Positions 33,701-43,912 of a stretch of 64,000 bases of DNA are shown here, one piece after another. The stretch is from Gymnogyps californianus (lineage: Eukaryota; Chordata; Aves; Accipitriformes; Cathartidae), in assembly GCF_018139145.2 (NCBI RefSeq), contig NC_059471.1, forward strand, positions 210,757,494-210,821,493, given 5' to 3'. Every line of letters starts with the position of its first letter. Within the stretch, counting starts at the first letter, position 1. Made by a program: the position numbers and the translations under genes. The notes under the pieces are model-generated. The model saw only the letters and a program-made list of their open reading frames with translations. It ran no database searches and was not told where the DNA came from.

Positions 33701-34891
33701 CAATAAGCTGACTATCCTTAACCCTCTACTAACTATGTAAAGTTATGCCTCTGAAAAGTGCTGAGAAATACATCAGAATAGACATCATCTTGTCAACTCC
33801 TTTCAATGAAAGAGCTGTAACACACAGCTAGGTCATCACTGAAAAGTTTTGTCGCATCTCTGATGTTTGACCTAAACCAACAAGTTTAGTTCTAGTATCG
33901 CTGTAACTGCCAGTGCAAATCATCACAGCTCCACTAACTGAAGAATCATAACAGGCATTACATCAATGTGTTTCACAATCATAATAAAAGCAATACAAAG
34001 TTTCATGCAAATAAAACCACAGTGGATTTTAGCCACAGGAAAGTTAAGAAACTTAAGTATGTATCAAAAGCACATATGCAACTTGTTACTAAATGTCACA
34101 ATTTGATTTTTGCAGACAAATTCAGACATAAAATACTACGCATCTCTTTACCCCTGGAATGAAATGTCGAACAAGAAGTTCATAACGTAATTTTAAGATA
34201 TGACATACCCTCCTGTCAATGCCAGGTTAACTTAAGTACTATCACACTAGATTAAAATGCCTTCAGTATCAGTGCTGAGACTACATTTCACTGACCAGCT
34301 TTAACGAGGAAAACTTCTCACCTTCCCTTTCACACCTGTTCTCTTACCTTCGCCCAAGGATCTGCTTTACTTTCACTACAGTGTTTGAAATATTTCTTAT
34401 TCTACTTTGCTTTGCAGCTAAGCCAACAACCTGAATGAAAAATAAATAAAAAAAAAAAAAACAAAACAAGAAGTGAGCAGCAGGCAGAGCTCCTCTCCTC
34501 TCCAAACCACCACCACAGAAGCAAAGCCTCACCTCCTCGCTTTCCGAGAACGCAACCACCGCAGGAGTGACCCTGTCCCCGGCGTCGTTGGCGACCACGT
34601 CGGCGCGGCCATCCTGCGGACAGAGGCACCACCGGTGAGCCGCCCCTCAGGGCACCCCGCGCCCCGTCAGGGCTTTACTCGCTGCATGACCCGGCAGCGC
34701 CGTGAGGGAACAGAGATGACCGCGGCCCGGCCCGGCCCGGCCCGGCCCGGCCCGGCCCACCCCCTCCTCCTAGCAAGGACCCCCGAGCGACCACGACGGC
34801 ACACGGCGCAGGGAGCGGCCCCTCAGCCCCTCACCTTATAGACGGCAGCGCAGGAACAGGTAGCACCCAGGTGAACACCGATGGCCGCCAT
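21723..34891 (-). CDS. HSPA14: HSPA14 (Hsp70-like protein 1), complete, 505 residues
   Basis: Divergent cytosolic Hsp70 that pairs with DNAJC2 in the mammalian ribosome-associated complex and helps nascent chains fold. Fourteen coding exons on the minus strand: 34835-34891, 34533-34613, 34348-34430, 33318-33366, 32379-32472, 32168-32258, 30886-30990, 29907-30068, 28841-28996, 27457-27559, 25053-25265, 24476-24649, 23384-23454, 21723-21801. They add up to 1518 nt in one open frame, all junctions GT/AG. The ATPase domain shows [56 protein letters not shown] and Hsp70 signature 3 as [17 protein letters not shown]. The C-terminal part is short, as is normal for this family, and ends in ITVEVAS. 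It is four residues shorter than human HSPA14, in the segment before [10 protein letters not shown]. The start is the first AUG of the CpG-island exon, in MAAIG context. Confidence 0.97.
21802..23383. other. HSPA14 last intron
   Basis: AT-rich intron. No repeat family or small RNA that I can identify. Confidence 0.55.
25541..26235 (-). mobile_element. CR1 LINE, 3' part of an old copy
   Basis: Antisense CR1 sequence on the plus strand: tgaaagggacctccacaagt near 25558, then the region matching the CR1 3' coding part (tggccttctttgctgcagag near 26066). It lies in the HSPA14 intron between exons 10 and 11, in gene orientation. It continues after an inserted fragment at 26300. Confidence 0.8.
26238..26297 (+). 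mobile_element. Short CR1 3' end of opposite orientation inside the older CR1
   Basis: gtagatgatcattgtaggtc followed by cccttccaactgaaatattc and a short TATTC repeat is the sense CR1 3' terminus. It interrupts the minus-strand copy, so it inserted later. Confidence 0.75.
26298..26480 (-). mobile_element. Continuation of the old minus-strand CR1
   Basis: Matches the next upstream CR1 section in antisense (tactgtctgcaaacctgctg near 26381). Homology fades at about 26480, where the intron resumes. Confidence 0.65.
26481..27456. other. Rest of HSPA14 intron 10
   Basis: A C-rich patch at 26571-26590, otherwise AT-rich unique sequence. Nothing recognised. Confidence 0.5.
27560..28840. other. HSPA14 intron 9
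   Basis: About 1.3 kb, AT-rich, no repeat family recognised. Confidence 0.5.
30991..32167. other. HSPA14 intron 6
   Basis: About 1.2 kb between the exons ending NALG and beginning EAAAAAGF. Unique-looking AT-rich sequence, no feature identified. Confidence 0.5.
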
Positions 34892-35240
34892 GAACCCCCC
34901 CCTCCCCGCTCCACGCGCGCCCGCTGCCCCACAATGCACCGCGCCCCCCCCGGCTCCCAACCAATCCCGCTCCCCTCTTCTCCCTGGCCGCCAATCAAAG
35001 CCCGCGCCGCGCTCTCTCACAAACCAATCGCGGAGAGGCGCACTTGGAAGTGCCGTCATCGGCGGAGCAGCCAATGAGAAAAATCGAGAGAGAGACGTCA
35101 TCACGCATGGCAACGGGGCAGAGGCCGTGCGGGTTTGGCGCGTTTGGCGCGGAGCGGCCGCTGAGGGGAGTTCGTCAGGCGGCGGCCGGGGCCTGCTCGG
35201 GCTGGAGCGCGTTTAACCCCAGCAGACCCAGCCAGTGAGA
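34480..35240. promoter_or_regulatory. HSPA14: HSPA14 CpG-island promoter, ancestrally shared head-to-head with CDNF
   Basis: Dense CpG block covering HSPA14 exons 1-2 and 350 bases upstream. Upstream of the ATG there are four CCAAT boxes on the plus strand (34961-34965, 34991-34995, 35024-35028, 35071-35075), an ACGTCA half-CRE at 35095-35100 and two adjacent TTTGGCGC E2F-like sites at 35134-35141 and 35143-35150. No TATA box. In human, CDNF starts divergently from this spot; here I find no CDNF exon 1 on the plus side. Confidence 0.8.
34724..34758. repeat. GGCCC pentanucleotide repeat, seven perfect units, in HSPA14 intron 1
   Basis: Seven exact copies of GGCCC on the plus strand (GGGCC on the HSPA14 transcript strand), within the 221-bp first intron (34614-34834) and inside the promoter CpG island. 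Pure G/C short tandem repeats like this tend to vary in length and can form quadruplex-like RNA. Confidence 0.9.
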
Positions 35241-35894
35241 AAATAGGGATTAAAATGGGGAAAGGCGGTCGAAGCTCTTTCGTGCGTGGGCTGGGGCGCG
35301 TGTGTTTTATGACAGTGGCATCTCTCGTGGTTTAATTGCAGGCAATGAAGCACATGGAGTCGGTGTAAATATTTTTTTATCCAAGTGCTGTAGTTATTAG
35401 CGAAGCAGTCAAGCTGAAGCGCTGATTTTGCATAATCTAACCAGGCGTGACCAATGTCTGAAGGCAAAGCTCAGGGTCTTATTATGTTGCACTTCTGTTG
35501 GAGAAATCCATCTTGGCATTACCACAGGAAAAAAAAAAAAGAAATTATTTCTAATCAATCCTGGGGGAATTTAACATCATTCACACACAACTCAGTTCTT
35601 CCTGGCTAGAGCCATCGCCGTGCTGAGGGCTCTTCCGATTTCATATGGCCCCATCACGGGCACAGCAAAGTTCTCTATGTACCTTAATGGGGAGCAGGTC
35701 ACCTCATATATGCGGCTTTGGGTCCTCTCACTGTAAAGATGACAGCGCTTCTGTAGGTTTGGGTGCTCATTTCCCTCTCATTTCCATAGGGAGTCTAAGT
35801 GCCCCACAGTACCATCTCACTGCATCATTCAGAAGCAACGATTTTCCTTACCCTTGCTTTATATATGATATGCTGAAGGGTTAAAGGAATGAAT

Positions 35895-35975
35895 CGAGAT
35901 CACATAGAGGTTAAAGGAGCTATCCGGAGTCGCAAAGGGATTTTGTGTCCGAAAACTGATCCTGGGCTTCCTAAG
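35895..35975 (-). mobile_element. Possible MIR-type SINE remnant
   Basis: The order gatcacatagaggttaaag, then a diverged middle, then actgatcctgggcttcctaa follows the antisense MIR core, but similarity is weak. Confidence 0.35.
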
Positions 35976-38900
35976 TCACGGGGCAATCTTCCTTTCAGTA
36001 ACCAAGCTTGCTGAAGTCTGACCAAGGGCTGGAGCTCAGTTTGCCAGCAGTCCATGCTCGGGAGATAATCACAGTGTTGATAAAGGCGAAACTTGTGCAA
36101 CTGAAACCAATACCTTTGAAGTGTGTCCAAATTGTAGCTCCTTTCCGCCTCCTTTTGTAAATGGAGGAATGAAAAGAGAAGGGTAGAGGTGAGCAGGAGA
36201 GACCTGCGGGGACTGGAGAAAGGTATTGTAGAAGAAAGCGATGATAGAAGTGATGCTTTTGTCAAAGGTAAAGATGGAGAGAGTCTGGGAAGAGACACTG
36301 AAGATAGGAGAGTAAAGGAGAACAGAAGCCCCTAGTACAAAAATCATCCAGGAATGATTTTCCTGTGCTTTCCCCCAAATCCTAATACCAGTTGCACCAC
36401 TTATGACAATAGACCAGTATGTGTAATCTGTGCCTCAAAAAGTGCTTGTGGCCACACTGCTAACATCTCCTGCGCAACTAAGCACATCCACGGTTATTTT
36501 CCAGTTGTTGTTATGCCATGGACACGTCAGGATGGACACACAGAAGTTCTGCTTATCTTAACTAAAGCAGTTAATGTTCCTTCCAGGGGTAAGCAAATCT
36601 GCGCGGAAGCAGGCAAGAAATGCCTTGGCAGGGGTTTGTGGTGGCCAGTAGCGTTTGTTGAGGAGTGAAAAGATCTGTCTGTCTGTGTCCCTCGTATCTT
36701 TTCGGGTGGCATCCTTAGCTAATGGGAAGCTCAGAGGCTGCAGTGAGCTTGAGTGAGCTGAGAGATGGGGTGAACAACCCACTTCTAAATAAAAATGGAA
36801 GAGGCCGCCCTACTTGCTATGGCAGTTCTGTAAGTAAGTGAAAGCCTTGTTGTTCATTAAAGGTGGAGTTGAGGAGGCGAACACTGGCCCGAGCAGCAGT
36901 CTGGTTTCAGGATGCAAGAGAATTTAATCTTTCACATCTCCAGGAGAGTTATCCCTCTTAGTCAGAAGGAGGAGAGAAATCCAGCCCTAGTCTGACAGGA
37001 GTCCTGCACATCTCCAGGTACCTACATCAAACAAACAAGCCTACCATGCTCCCCCTGCAACAAACTCACCTCTGATTTAGCCAGGTACTCTGCTGAAACC
37101 TCTTGGTATTATTTCCCGGCTGACAAAGCAGTGGCGCAAACCTTCACAGCATCAGAGCTGCCCCTTCTCTCCCAGTCTGTGGCACATCTCTCAGCCATCC
37201 AAAAACCAGACCAGCTACCATCAGAGCAGCTGTTAGCACAGTACGACATGAGCTCGCCTAAATTCCTTCTGTACCGAGAGCTTGCAGGCAGCCTGAGAGG
37301 CTTGAATGCAAAAATTGATCCCCCGGCACTGTCCGTAGCTGTCTGACTGTAGGAAAATCACAGAGATTACAACAAAAAGGCAGTAACATCTGCTGAGTTA
37401 TTTAAAGTGGAAGCAAGTGTCTCTATTGAACAACAGACTGTTTTGCGGCTGGTAAATAGTATATACTCTAAAATGTCCCTTGGGGTGAGGAAAGAAGGAT
37501 GAGAGAACTTCTTTTAATTATCTTGTGCGTGTTCTGACTTAATTCTCAGGAAATTAAGCTCCAAGGAGGCTAGAGATGGCAGCTGCAAGACCATGGCCTG
37601 TGATCATCTCCGGCCTGGGGATGTGAACAGAGCCAGTGGAGTCGATTCTCAGGAGAGCTGCGGGAGAGGCCGGCTGCAGGGGGACCTGGACAGTGGTCCT
37701 CCAGGTGGCACTTCCCCACTGGCTTTTAAAATAGCCTCTTCCCCAAGACAGCGGCGTGAGGCTGTACAGCCCTACTGGAGATGCTGATGTCTCTGTTGGA
37801 AAACTTCCGTCCCCATCGCTTGCCTTCATAAAAGCATCCATGAGGGTTTGGGGTTTTTTTGCATAAAAAGAGGCTCTTCAAACTCATTGCCTAAATCCCT
37901 CAAAGTAATTACACCATCATTGTTCATTGCATGGCTTATTTTGGGCACAGGAATACATGCTGTTGGGAGGTCTGTCTGTATATCACCCCCAGAGTTGCTG
38001 GGTTTCAGTGGAGGCTGTAGGCTATTTCTGGGTTTGCTGTAACACTTGCCACCCATTACAAAAGGCACTTGATAAAGTTGATTTCAGTATCCTCATTGCT
38101 TCATAGTTACAGTACCTAAGTGATAGGGAAGAGGCATGTTCAGTTAGTGAATCAGATTAATCAAATACTTGTGTTAATTTTTAATAAGCTGAACAGAATG
38201 TTTTTATGGGTCGAAGGTCAGGGCTGACTACTATGGAGTCTTCTCACAGCAGTCCAAAAAAGAAGTACATAGAAATTTTGGCAGGCAAACCTGTTGAAAA
38301 GCTGGTATTAATGCCTGTAGGTGGCATAAACGCAGCATGTAATTGCAGTGCTACAACTCATCTGCAAGATTTAGTCTGTTTGGCAGCTCAGTAGGTTTGC
38401 AGTAAAGTTGAAGCCAGATTTATTTTTTTATACTTACACCAGAGTGCTTATTAGAGAATATCCCAAGATTTTTTTATATTTCAGATGACATAAAGCATAT
38501 TAAACGTCTATTTGATTTTGCTTCTAAGTCAAGAATGTTAGTTTTCTTTCTCTCTTTTCTTGAAGAAGCTTTGAGTGCCTGGAAAATAAACCATCCTTTA
38601 TTGCACTCCACATCACAAACTTGAGTCACAAAGTAGGAAAAATCCGATTTTCTTACAACCCGGAACAACCAAACCCCCAGCCTGTACCTGGGGCATTGAT
38701 CAGTGTTTACTGAATGAGCTGCTGACCCACGCTGAAGTATCCCGAGGGAATCGGCCAATGACTCCAGCTGACGCGCTTTGTCTGAAAGCAACGTTGTCCT
38801 GAAGATACGAACCTCTTCCAAGTTCCTCCAGCACAGTTCTTCTCTGCTGCCATTCAGCCAGTTGCGGATTATTCTTGACAGGAGTAAGGAGGCACTAAAG

Positions 38901-39784
38901 GCTAATTAGACACAGCAAACATACTTCATAGCTAGAACAGAGAACTAGCGCAAGTCACCTTTCACAAGGCTTTGTTGGCTATTATGAAAATTGAATATGT
39001 ATTATTTTCTTTAGAGTAAGGATAAGCATGTGCCACAGATAATTGCACATACAGTCTATGTTAATAAAACAAGGAATATGTAATATTCTCATTGCTGTTT
39101 TGAGAATTGCTGTAGACTGTATCAGGCACGATCATCTCTAGGCACATCTATGATGGTCATGGTTGTCTGAACAACTTTATTACTCTTGTCAAGTCTGAGA
39201 ACTTTTAAACATACATACAAATGACTTTTTTTTTCCAAGGAAAATAACAGAAAAATCTTCAAATAACTTCTTTTTAAATTTTTGGCCTTTTTCCTCTCCA
39301 TGTTCCAGTTTTTCCATCTCCTAAATGATGTCAAATTCACTTTACAGGAATGTTGAAAGGTTTTAATAATAGATAGGAAGTGTACTGAGATCCTTGGCTG
39401 GAGGATGCTCTGTAAATATAAAATGTTGTGGTTAATAATGCAGATCTAAGTTATGACATGAATTACAAAGAGTGCCATGAGGCAATTCCAGAGCTTTCCA
39501 AGCAAGCTTCATGGTAAAATATGCCTGAAATTCACTTTTGTGCTCTGGGTGGAAAACCTTGTGTTCATTGAGCACTGGCATGAAGTTTATGCTCTGCAGG
39601 GCAAGTTCAATACAAAACTGAGCGGTGTTTAAACCAGCAGTTTAAGAAGAGCCGACTACCAAAATAGGTCATGATCAGCATCAGGTTAGTTAGTGACAGA
39701 TGTCTTAATTTTAGGCAAAGAACTGATTTAGGCGTGAGGGTGCCAGCTTGAAACAAGAAGTTCTTTCTGTGCACTGTCAGAGAT

Positions 39785-39915
39785 TTACTATATGACCTTG
39801 AGGAAGTCATTTAATTTTACTGTTTCTTGAGTTCTTAATCTGAAAAAAAACCTAACCAAGAGTAGCATTTTCCCTTCCTCCCAAGGGTGTTGTGAGGATA
39901 ACCACTTTAATTAGT
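39785..39915 (+). mobile_element. MIR-type SINE remnant
   Basis: Reads tatgaccttgaggaagtcat, then a T-rich segment and gggtgttgtgaggataacca, the sense order of the MIR core and 3' part. Old and diverged. Confidence 0.65.
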
Positions 39916-40361
39916 TTCCTGCTTAGAGGTGAGTGTAATAGGATGGAGTAGCTAGAACATAGCTCTTCCTTATCTCTGCTGACCAGTCCTGGTCAGTATC
40001 ATGTCAACTAAATTGATTTTTGCAGAAGGTGATTAAACACAATTAAATGTCCATGTTAAAACCAACGCTAGGATTAGTTTTATTGAACTGAGATCAAAGT
40101 GGTGATAGATTCTGAGCTCCTTTTATTAAAAAAGTGTTAATGGGATACATGCAGAGCTGACAGAACGATTTCCTTTCCCACAAACCCACCATTATCTATA
40201 AAGCTAAAAGATGAAATTAGAGTTCTTTTTTTAAACTACAGAGCAGTCATATTTTTTTTTAAATGTTAATGATCCCTGTCTTTAGCTAACTTGTTAACAT
40301 TCCTTTGGCAGCTTTACCAGTTTCTGCTGTTCAGCTTAAGGTTTTTATTTTCTTGTTGCAG

Positions 40362-40479
40362 TATGTAAAGAATTTTTGGACAGATTTTACAATTCACTTA
40401 AAAGAAATTCAGATTTTGCTGTGGACACCATAGCTGGTCAGCAGCTGTGGGGATGCAAAAGGAAAAGAGCAGCATCTGG
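40362..40479 (+). pseudogene. CDNF: CDNF pseudogene exon 2
   Basis: Preceded by a T-rich tract and ttcttgttgcag. The first 24 codons follow CDNF closely, including the phase-1 split Val codon before Cys. After VDTI, 19 nt replace the usual 27 nt; homology resumes one frame over as DAKGKEQHL (40452-40478). No GT donor follows, and the first frame runs to a TGA at 40505-40507. Confidence 0.88.
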
Positions 40480-42292
40480 AACCATTCTCCTTTGTTTTAA
40501 GTTCTGAGGAAGTCTGAGTTAAATGACAGAATTTGTGTTCGATAAAAATCTCTGTCCATCTGCACTCACGGGGATTAATTCAAATCCAGTAATGACAATA
40601 ATAATGATAATTACGAGTAACAGAGGACAGTCCTGTGGCCTGTGTGAAGCGAATTTGGCGGGTCTGTGTTTAATTTTCGGCGTATATGGCTGCATGTTGT
40701 TGGACAGCCATTGAAATCAGTGGGACTCTTTCCAGCAGCTTCCCTGGTCATTGGCTGGGGCCCTAAACGGCCTATTACAACAGGGGAAAATTAACATAGT
40801 TGTTGGCAGCTCATCAGCTGATGACTGAATAGATACACTGAAATCCCCTTCCACCTTTCCAGACTGAAACCGGGAAAGGCCAGGGGTGCAGAGGAGGGAG
40901 GCTGCGCTGCTGATGGACAGCCGCACTGTTCTCCCTTAGTGACAGCTTCGGGGCTTCGGAGGTATTTCAGGCACCCAATATTTTTTACTGTGTGATGTTC
41001 TGGTTTTAATGACCTGGGTCCAGATAGCTGCCTCTAAAAGAATAGCTGTCGCTTTTGTGGAATGCTACATGTGTTTATGGACACTGAAAGACTTCTCGTT
41101 CAGGGCAGACTTGGGGTCCAAGCAGTTGGGACGCATTGTATTGACTGATCCTACCACAGGAGCTTTGTGCAGTCAGGCCATTTGTATTGTAAAATCTCAC
41201 CACGCTCTGATGTTAATCGGTCGTGCTGCAGGGACTCCTCATGTCTTTGGAAGCGGGAGGGGAATCCCTGAGGTCTTCACAGAAGAGCTGCTGCAGAAGA
41301 CACACTGCTTTCTGGTAGCTCACAAAGGACAATCTCACTCCACCGAGTAGCAGTTTTAGGTCAACTTCAGCAGACACATTTGCAGCACTGATCGCTTTTG
41401 TGGGCCTATCCTTTGAAGAAGGGCATACGCTGGATTTTCAGCTCTGGATTTTCCCAGGTTATTATTTGGGGATTTTCCTGGCCTGTTCTCATGCCCAGAA
41501 GACATTCCTCTGAGTGCTGTTCAACCACAGAACAAAAAGACAAGATCTGCTCGAAGAACTTACAGTCATAATAAAAGTGAAAAGTGAAGAAATGAGCCAA
41601 ACCAACAGGAATTCCCTGGGGTGCAGAGAAACAGTGAATCAGTCTGGCCAGAAGATATGCAGAGGTTTCAGCGGATCAGCCTCCTCCCCCTGTGCTGAAG
41701 AGTGCTTATCTACCATGGGTCCTGGTGGGACAGATGAGATGGGTAGAGGTGGAAGACTCTCATCCTTGATTTAGAACCACAGGCGGTCTGTTTGCCTTCT
41801 CTACGCTGTAAAAGCTGGTAGGAAAACCCCATTGCTTTCGATGGGATGCATTCTGCCATGAAGAGGAGTGTTTCACTGGTGTATCACCTTACTCATTAAT
41901 TCATTTAATTGTACATTCATTATGTTTACTCATGTGACAGGCCAACACAATCCAAGGCTTACCTTCAGGATTTATTATAAGCACAAAATTAAACAAAATG
42001 TTGCCAAATAGTAATAACATCATTCAATATCACCTTGAAAATCCATTATTTGCACATTAGCAACATCCTTTACGAGCAGGTCTGGCACTGCTGTGCCCTC
42101 CGCTTTGCCATGTGTTTTACCCCATGGAAGAGGGAGTCCCATGATCTTAGCAAGTGGCTTGCGGCAGTCAACATCCCTGACTTTTGGGTGCCTTCTACTC
42201 CCACGGGCTTCTAGGAGTGTGAAAGCATTCCCCACTTTGCAGCATCCCCTCTCTTTTGTCTTGGCATTAACTCCCTGTCCGGTGTTTTTCAG

Positions 42293-42434
42293 TTCTGTTA
42301 CTGTGGAGCCACCAGTAACACACCCACAAAAATCATTGCTGAAGTCAGTTGCACGGTGGGTGCCCACATGCCCCTGCCAAAGATCTGTGAAAAGTTTAAG
42401 GTGGCAGATAATCATCTTGGTGAGCTCAGATAAG
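42293..42434 (+). pseudogene. CDNF: CDNF pseudogene exon 3
   Basis: Acceptor ggtgtttttcag and donor AAG|GTAGG are still present. The frame is open until the last codons, where the Tyr of the CELKY motif is TAA. The C in that motif and one tyrosine of CYY are also gone, so disulphide pairing of the saposin-like domain would be broken even without the stop. Confidence 0.9.
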
Positions 42435-43490
42435 GTAGGCTGAGGTTTTAAAGCAAATTGCTGGGCTTTGAGGTCTCATTATCTAGTCACATTCATTTAT
42501 CCCTCTGGGTCCCTGCCCACAGACTCTTTCCATTCTTTAGCCTTTCTAAACCTAAGCAGAAAGGGAAATAAATAGTTCTGTACTCCCTCCCTCCCTCTTC
42601 TCATCTACTTACAGCTTAGGCCAGGAAAAGTAAAGAGTTTGGGGCTTATGCTTTCCTCCTAGCCAGAGCAGTCTTTGTTGGAAGCCTGTCCAGATGACTC
42701 ACTCATGCGGATGGGCACTTTCCCAGCTCTGCAGTGAAGGAGGAGCAGGGCTGACTCCTTCAGAGAGAGGTTGCTTGTTCAAGTTGAGCAGCTGTTAACA
42801 AAGACTGCAGAGTTTTAAATAACCCGAATAAATGAAATCTCTTCTCCCTCTTCAGTTAATCAGGCCTTGCTTTCTTTGTACGTCAAAAACCTGCTTGCTT
42901 TCCTCTTACCCAGACAGTTTTTCACAGCAGATAAAAACTGAATGTAGGACATAAACAGCCAGTCCCATGGACTGAATGAAGCCTCATTTCCAGTGGTTTC
43001 ATGTCTTGTGGATCTGCTGCTTTTGTCCTAGTAAAGCACAAGGGTTGGCATAAGCTTTTCTCATGGCTGGGTATTCTCGTGATTCATTCTCCTGTGTGAC
43101 TTCTCTGGTGTCTAGTAAGATTTATTCTACAGCCCTTCTCTTGGGGAGGGGAAGGCTGTGGAGATCCCAAACTATGGGGAAAGAAGTGAGACAGAGGAGC
43201 TGGTGGCATCGCCTCTAGAGATGTCATGGACTGGCAAAGCCCTGGTCCTTGGCTTTAAATACGTGGAGCTGCAGACAGATCACTGGAGGGCATGGGACTG
43301 CAAGCCCATGTCATTTGGGGTGCAGCAGCTGCTCTCCCTGACTCCACCACCCCCTGTGTTACAGTAATTGCTCCGCAGCATTTGCTTGAACTGGGTGATT
43401 TTTTTCCTCTGCGGCAGCACAGAGGAGTTAAGGACAACGTGAAAACTTACGTGCGCTCTAAAGCATCTCTCACATTCTTTCCTCTTGCAG

Positions 43491-43671
43491 AAAGGAAACT
43501 GGACTTAAAATACACGGAGGTCTCCAGGAGGATGAGAGAGGCTGAGCGCTGGAAGTACTGACAGGCTGGGGAGAAGTGAGCAAGGTCTGTATGGAGAAAG
43601 CAGAGCTCGTGAGCCTGAGTAAGGAGCTGGTCCTGAAGTGTACGTGCGGAAACCCCAGATCAGACCTTTAG
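43491..43671 (+). pseudogene. CDNF: CDNF pseudogene exon 4 (SAP-like C-terminal domain)
   Basis: Acceptor ttcctcttgcag. The first frame covers 43496-43558 and ends at TGA 43559-43561; homology goes on in the frame starting 43558 to TAG at 43669-43671. The first cysteine of the CxxC redox-like motif (CRAC in human) is replaced. Exon length and the ER-retention-like last four residues (RSDL) remain at the expected distance. Confidence 0.88.
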
Positions 43672-43879
43672 TTGACAGCGATATCAAGCCCTTATTGGTC
43701 ACAGATAGTGTCTAAAGGAATGGTTGGGGGTTTTATTAGGAATTGCTTTTGTAGCACCCTAGCAGTGGAAGGCATTTTTCAAACACCTTCAGAAAAGGTT
43801 ACTAACAGACATACAATCATTAATTATTTACCTTGCAGTAGGTGAGCAGAAGTCCCAATATGCCAAGACCTATACATAC

Positions 43880-43880
43880 G

Positions 43881-43912
<32 letters not shown>
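43880..43912. repeat. CA/CG dinucleotide microsatellite
   Basis: Alternating CA and CG steps merging into a (CA)n run just 3' of the CDNF remnant. Such purine-pyrimidine alternation favours Z-DNA. Confidence 0.9.

Larger units (their letters stand above)
35241..40361. other. Non-coding stretch between HSPA14 promoter and first CDNF remnant
   Basis: Expected to be CDNF exon 1 and intron 1. I found no signal-peptide exon and no intact gene. Contains two MIR-like remnants (35895-35975, 39785-39915). A few open frames of 60-115 codons occur on both strands without recognisable similarity. Confidence 0.5.
40362..43671 (+). pseudogene. CDNF: CDNF (cerebral dopamine neurotrophic factor), unitary pseudogene, exons 2-4
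   Basis: CDNF is a secreted, ER-resident saposin/SAP-domain neurotrophic factor related to MANF. Three remnants lie in the syntenic place and on the expected strand. Exon 2 (40362-about 40479) has VCKEFLDRFYNSL, then a net loss of about 8 nt and a frame change before AKGKE; its donor is gone. Exon 3 (42293-42434) has GATSNTPTKIIAEV and HMPLPKICEKF, a lost residue in the CYY motif, a lost cysteine of the CxnC pair and an in-frame TAA at 42431-42433. Exon 4 (43491-43671) has KLDLKYTEVSRRMREAE, then a shift to a second frame with GWGEVSKVCMEKAELVSL and an end RSDL-stop where CDNF has KTEL. Acceptors of all three are intact; exon 1 was not found. Not a processed copy, because introns remain. I am confident of identity and of loss of function. 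Confidence 0.9.

Noticed and set aside
35122..35238. Plus-strand ATG at 35107 as CDNF exon 1
   Set aside because: The product is Gly/Arg/Ala-rich with no signal peptide and no DCE-V junction; it is CpG-island sequence.
37826..38068. Minus-strand peptide NNDGVITLRDLGNEF resembling half an EF-hand loop
   Set aside because: Only one degenerate loop, first ligand positions absent, no second EF-hand nearby; taken as chance.
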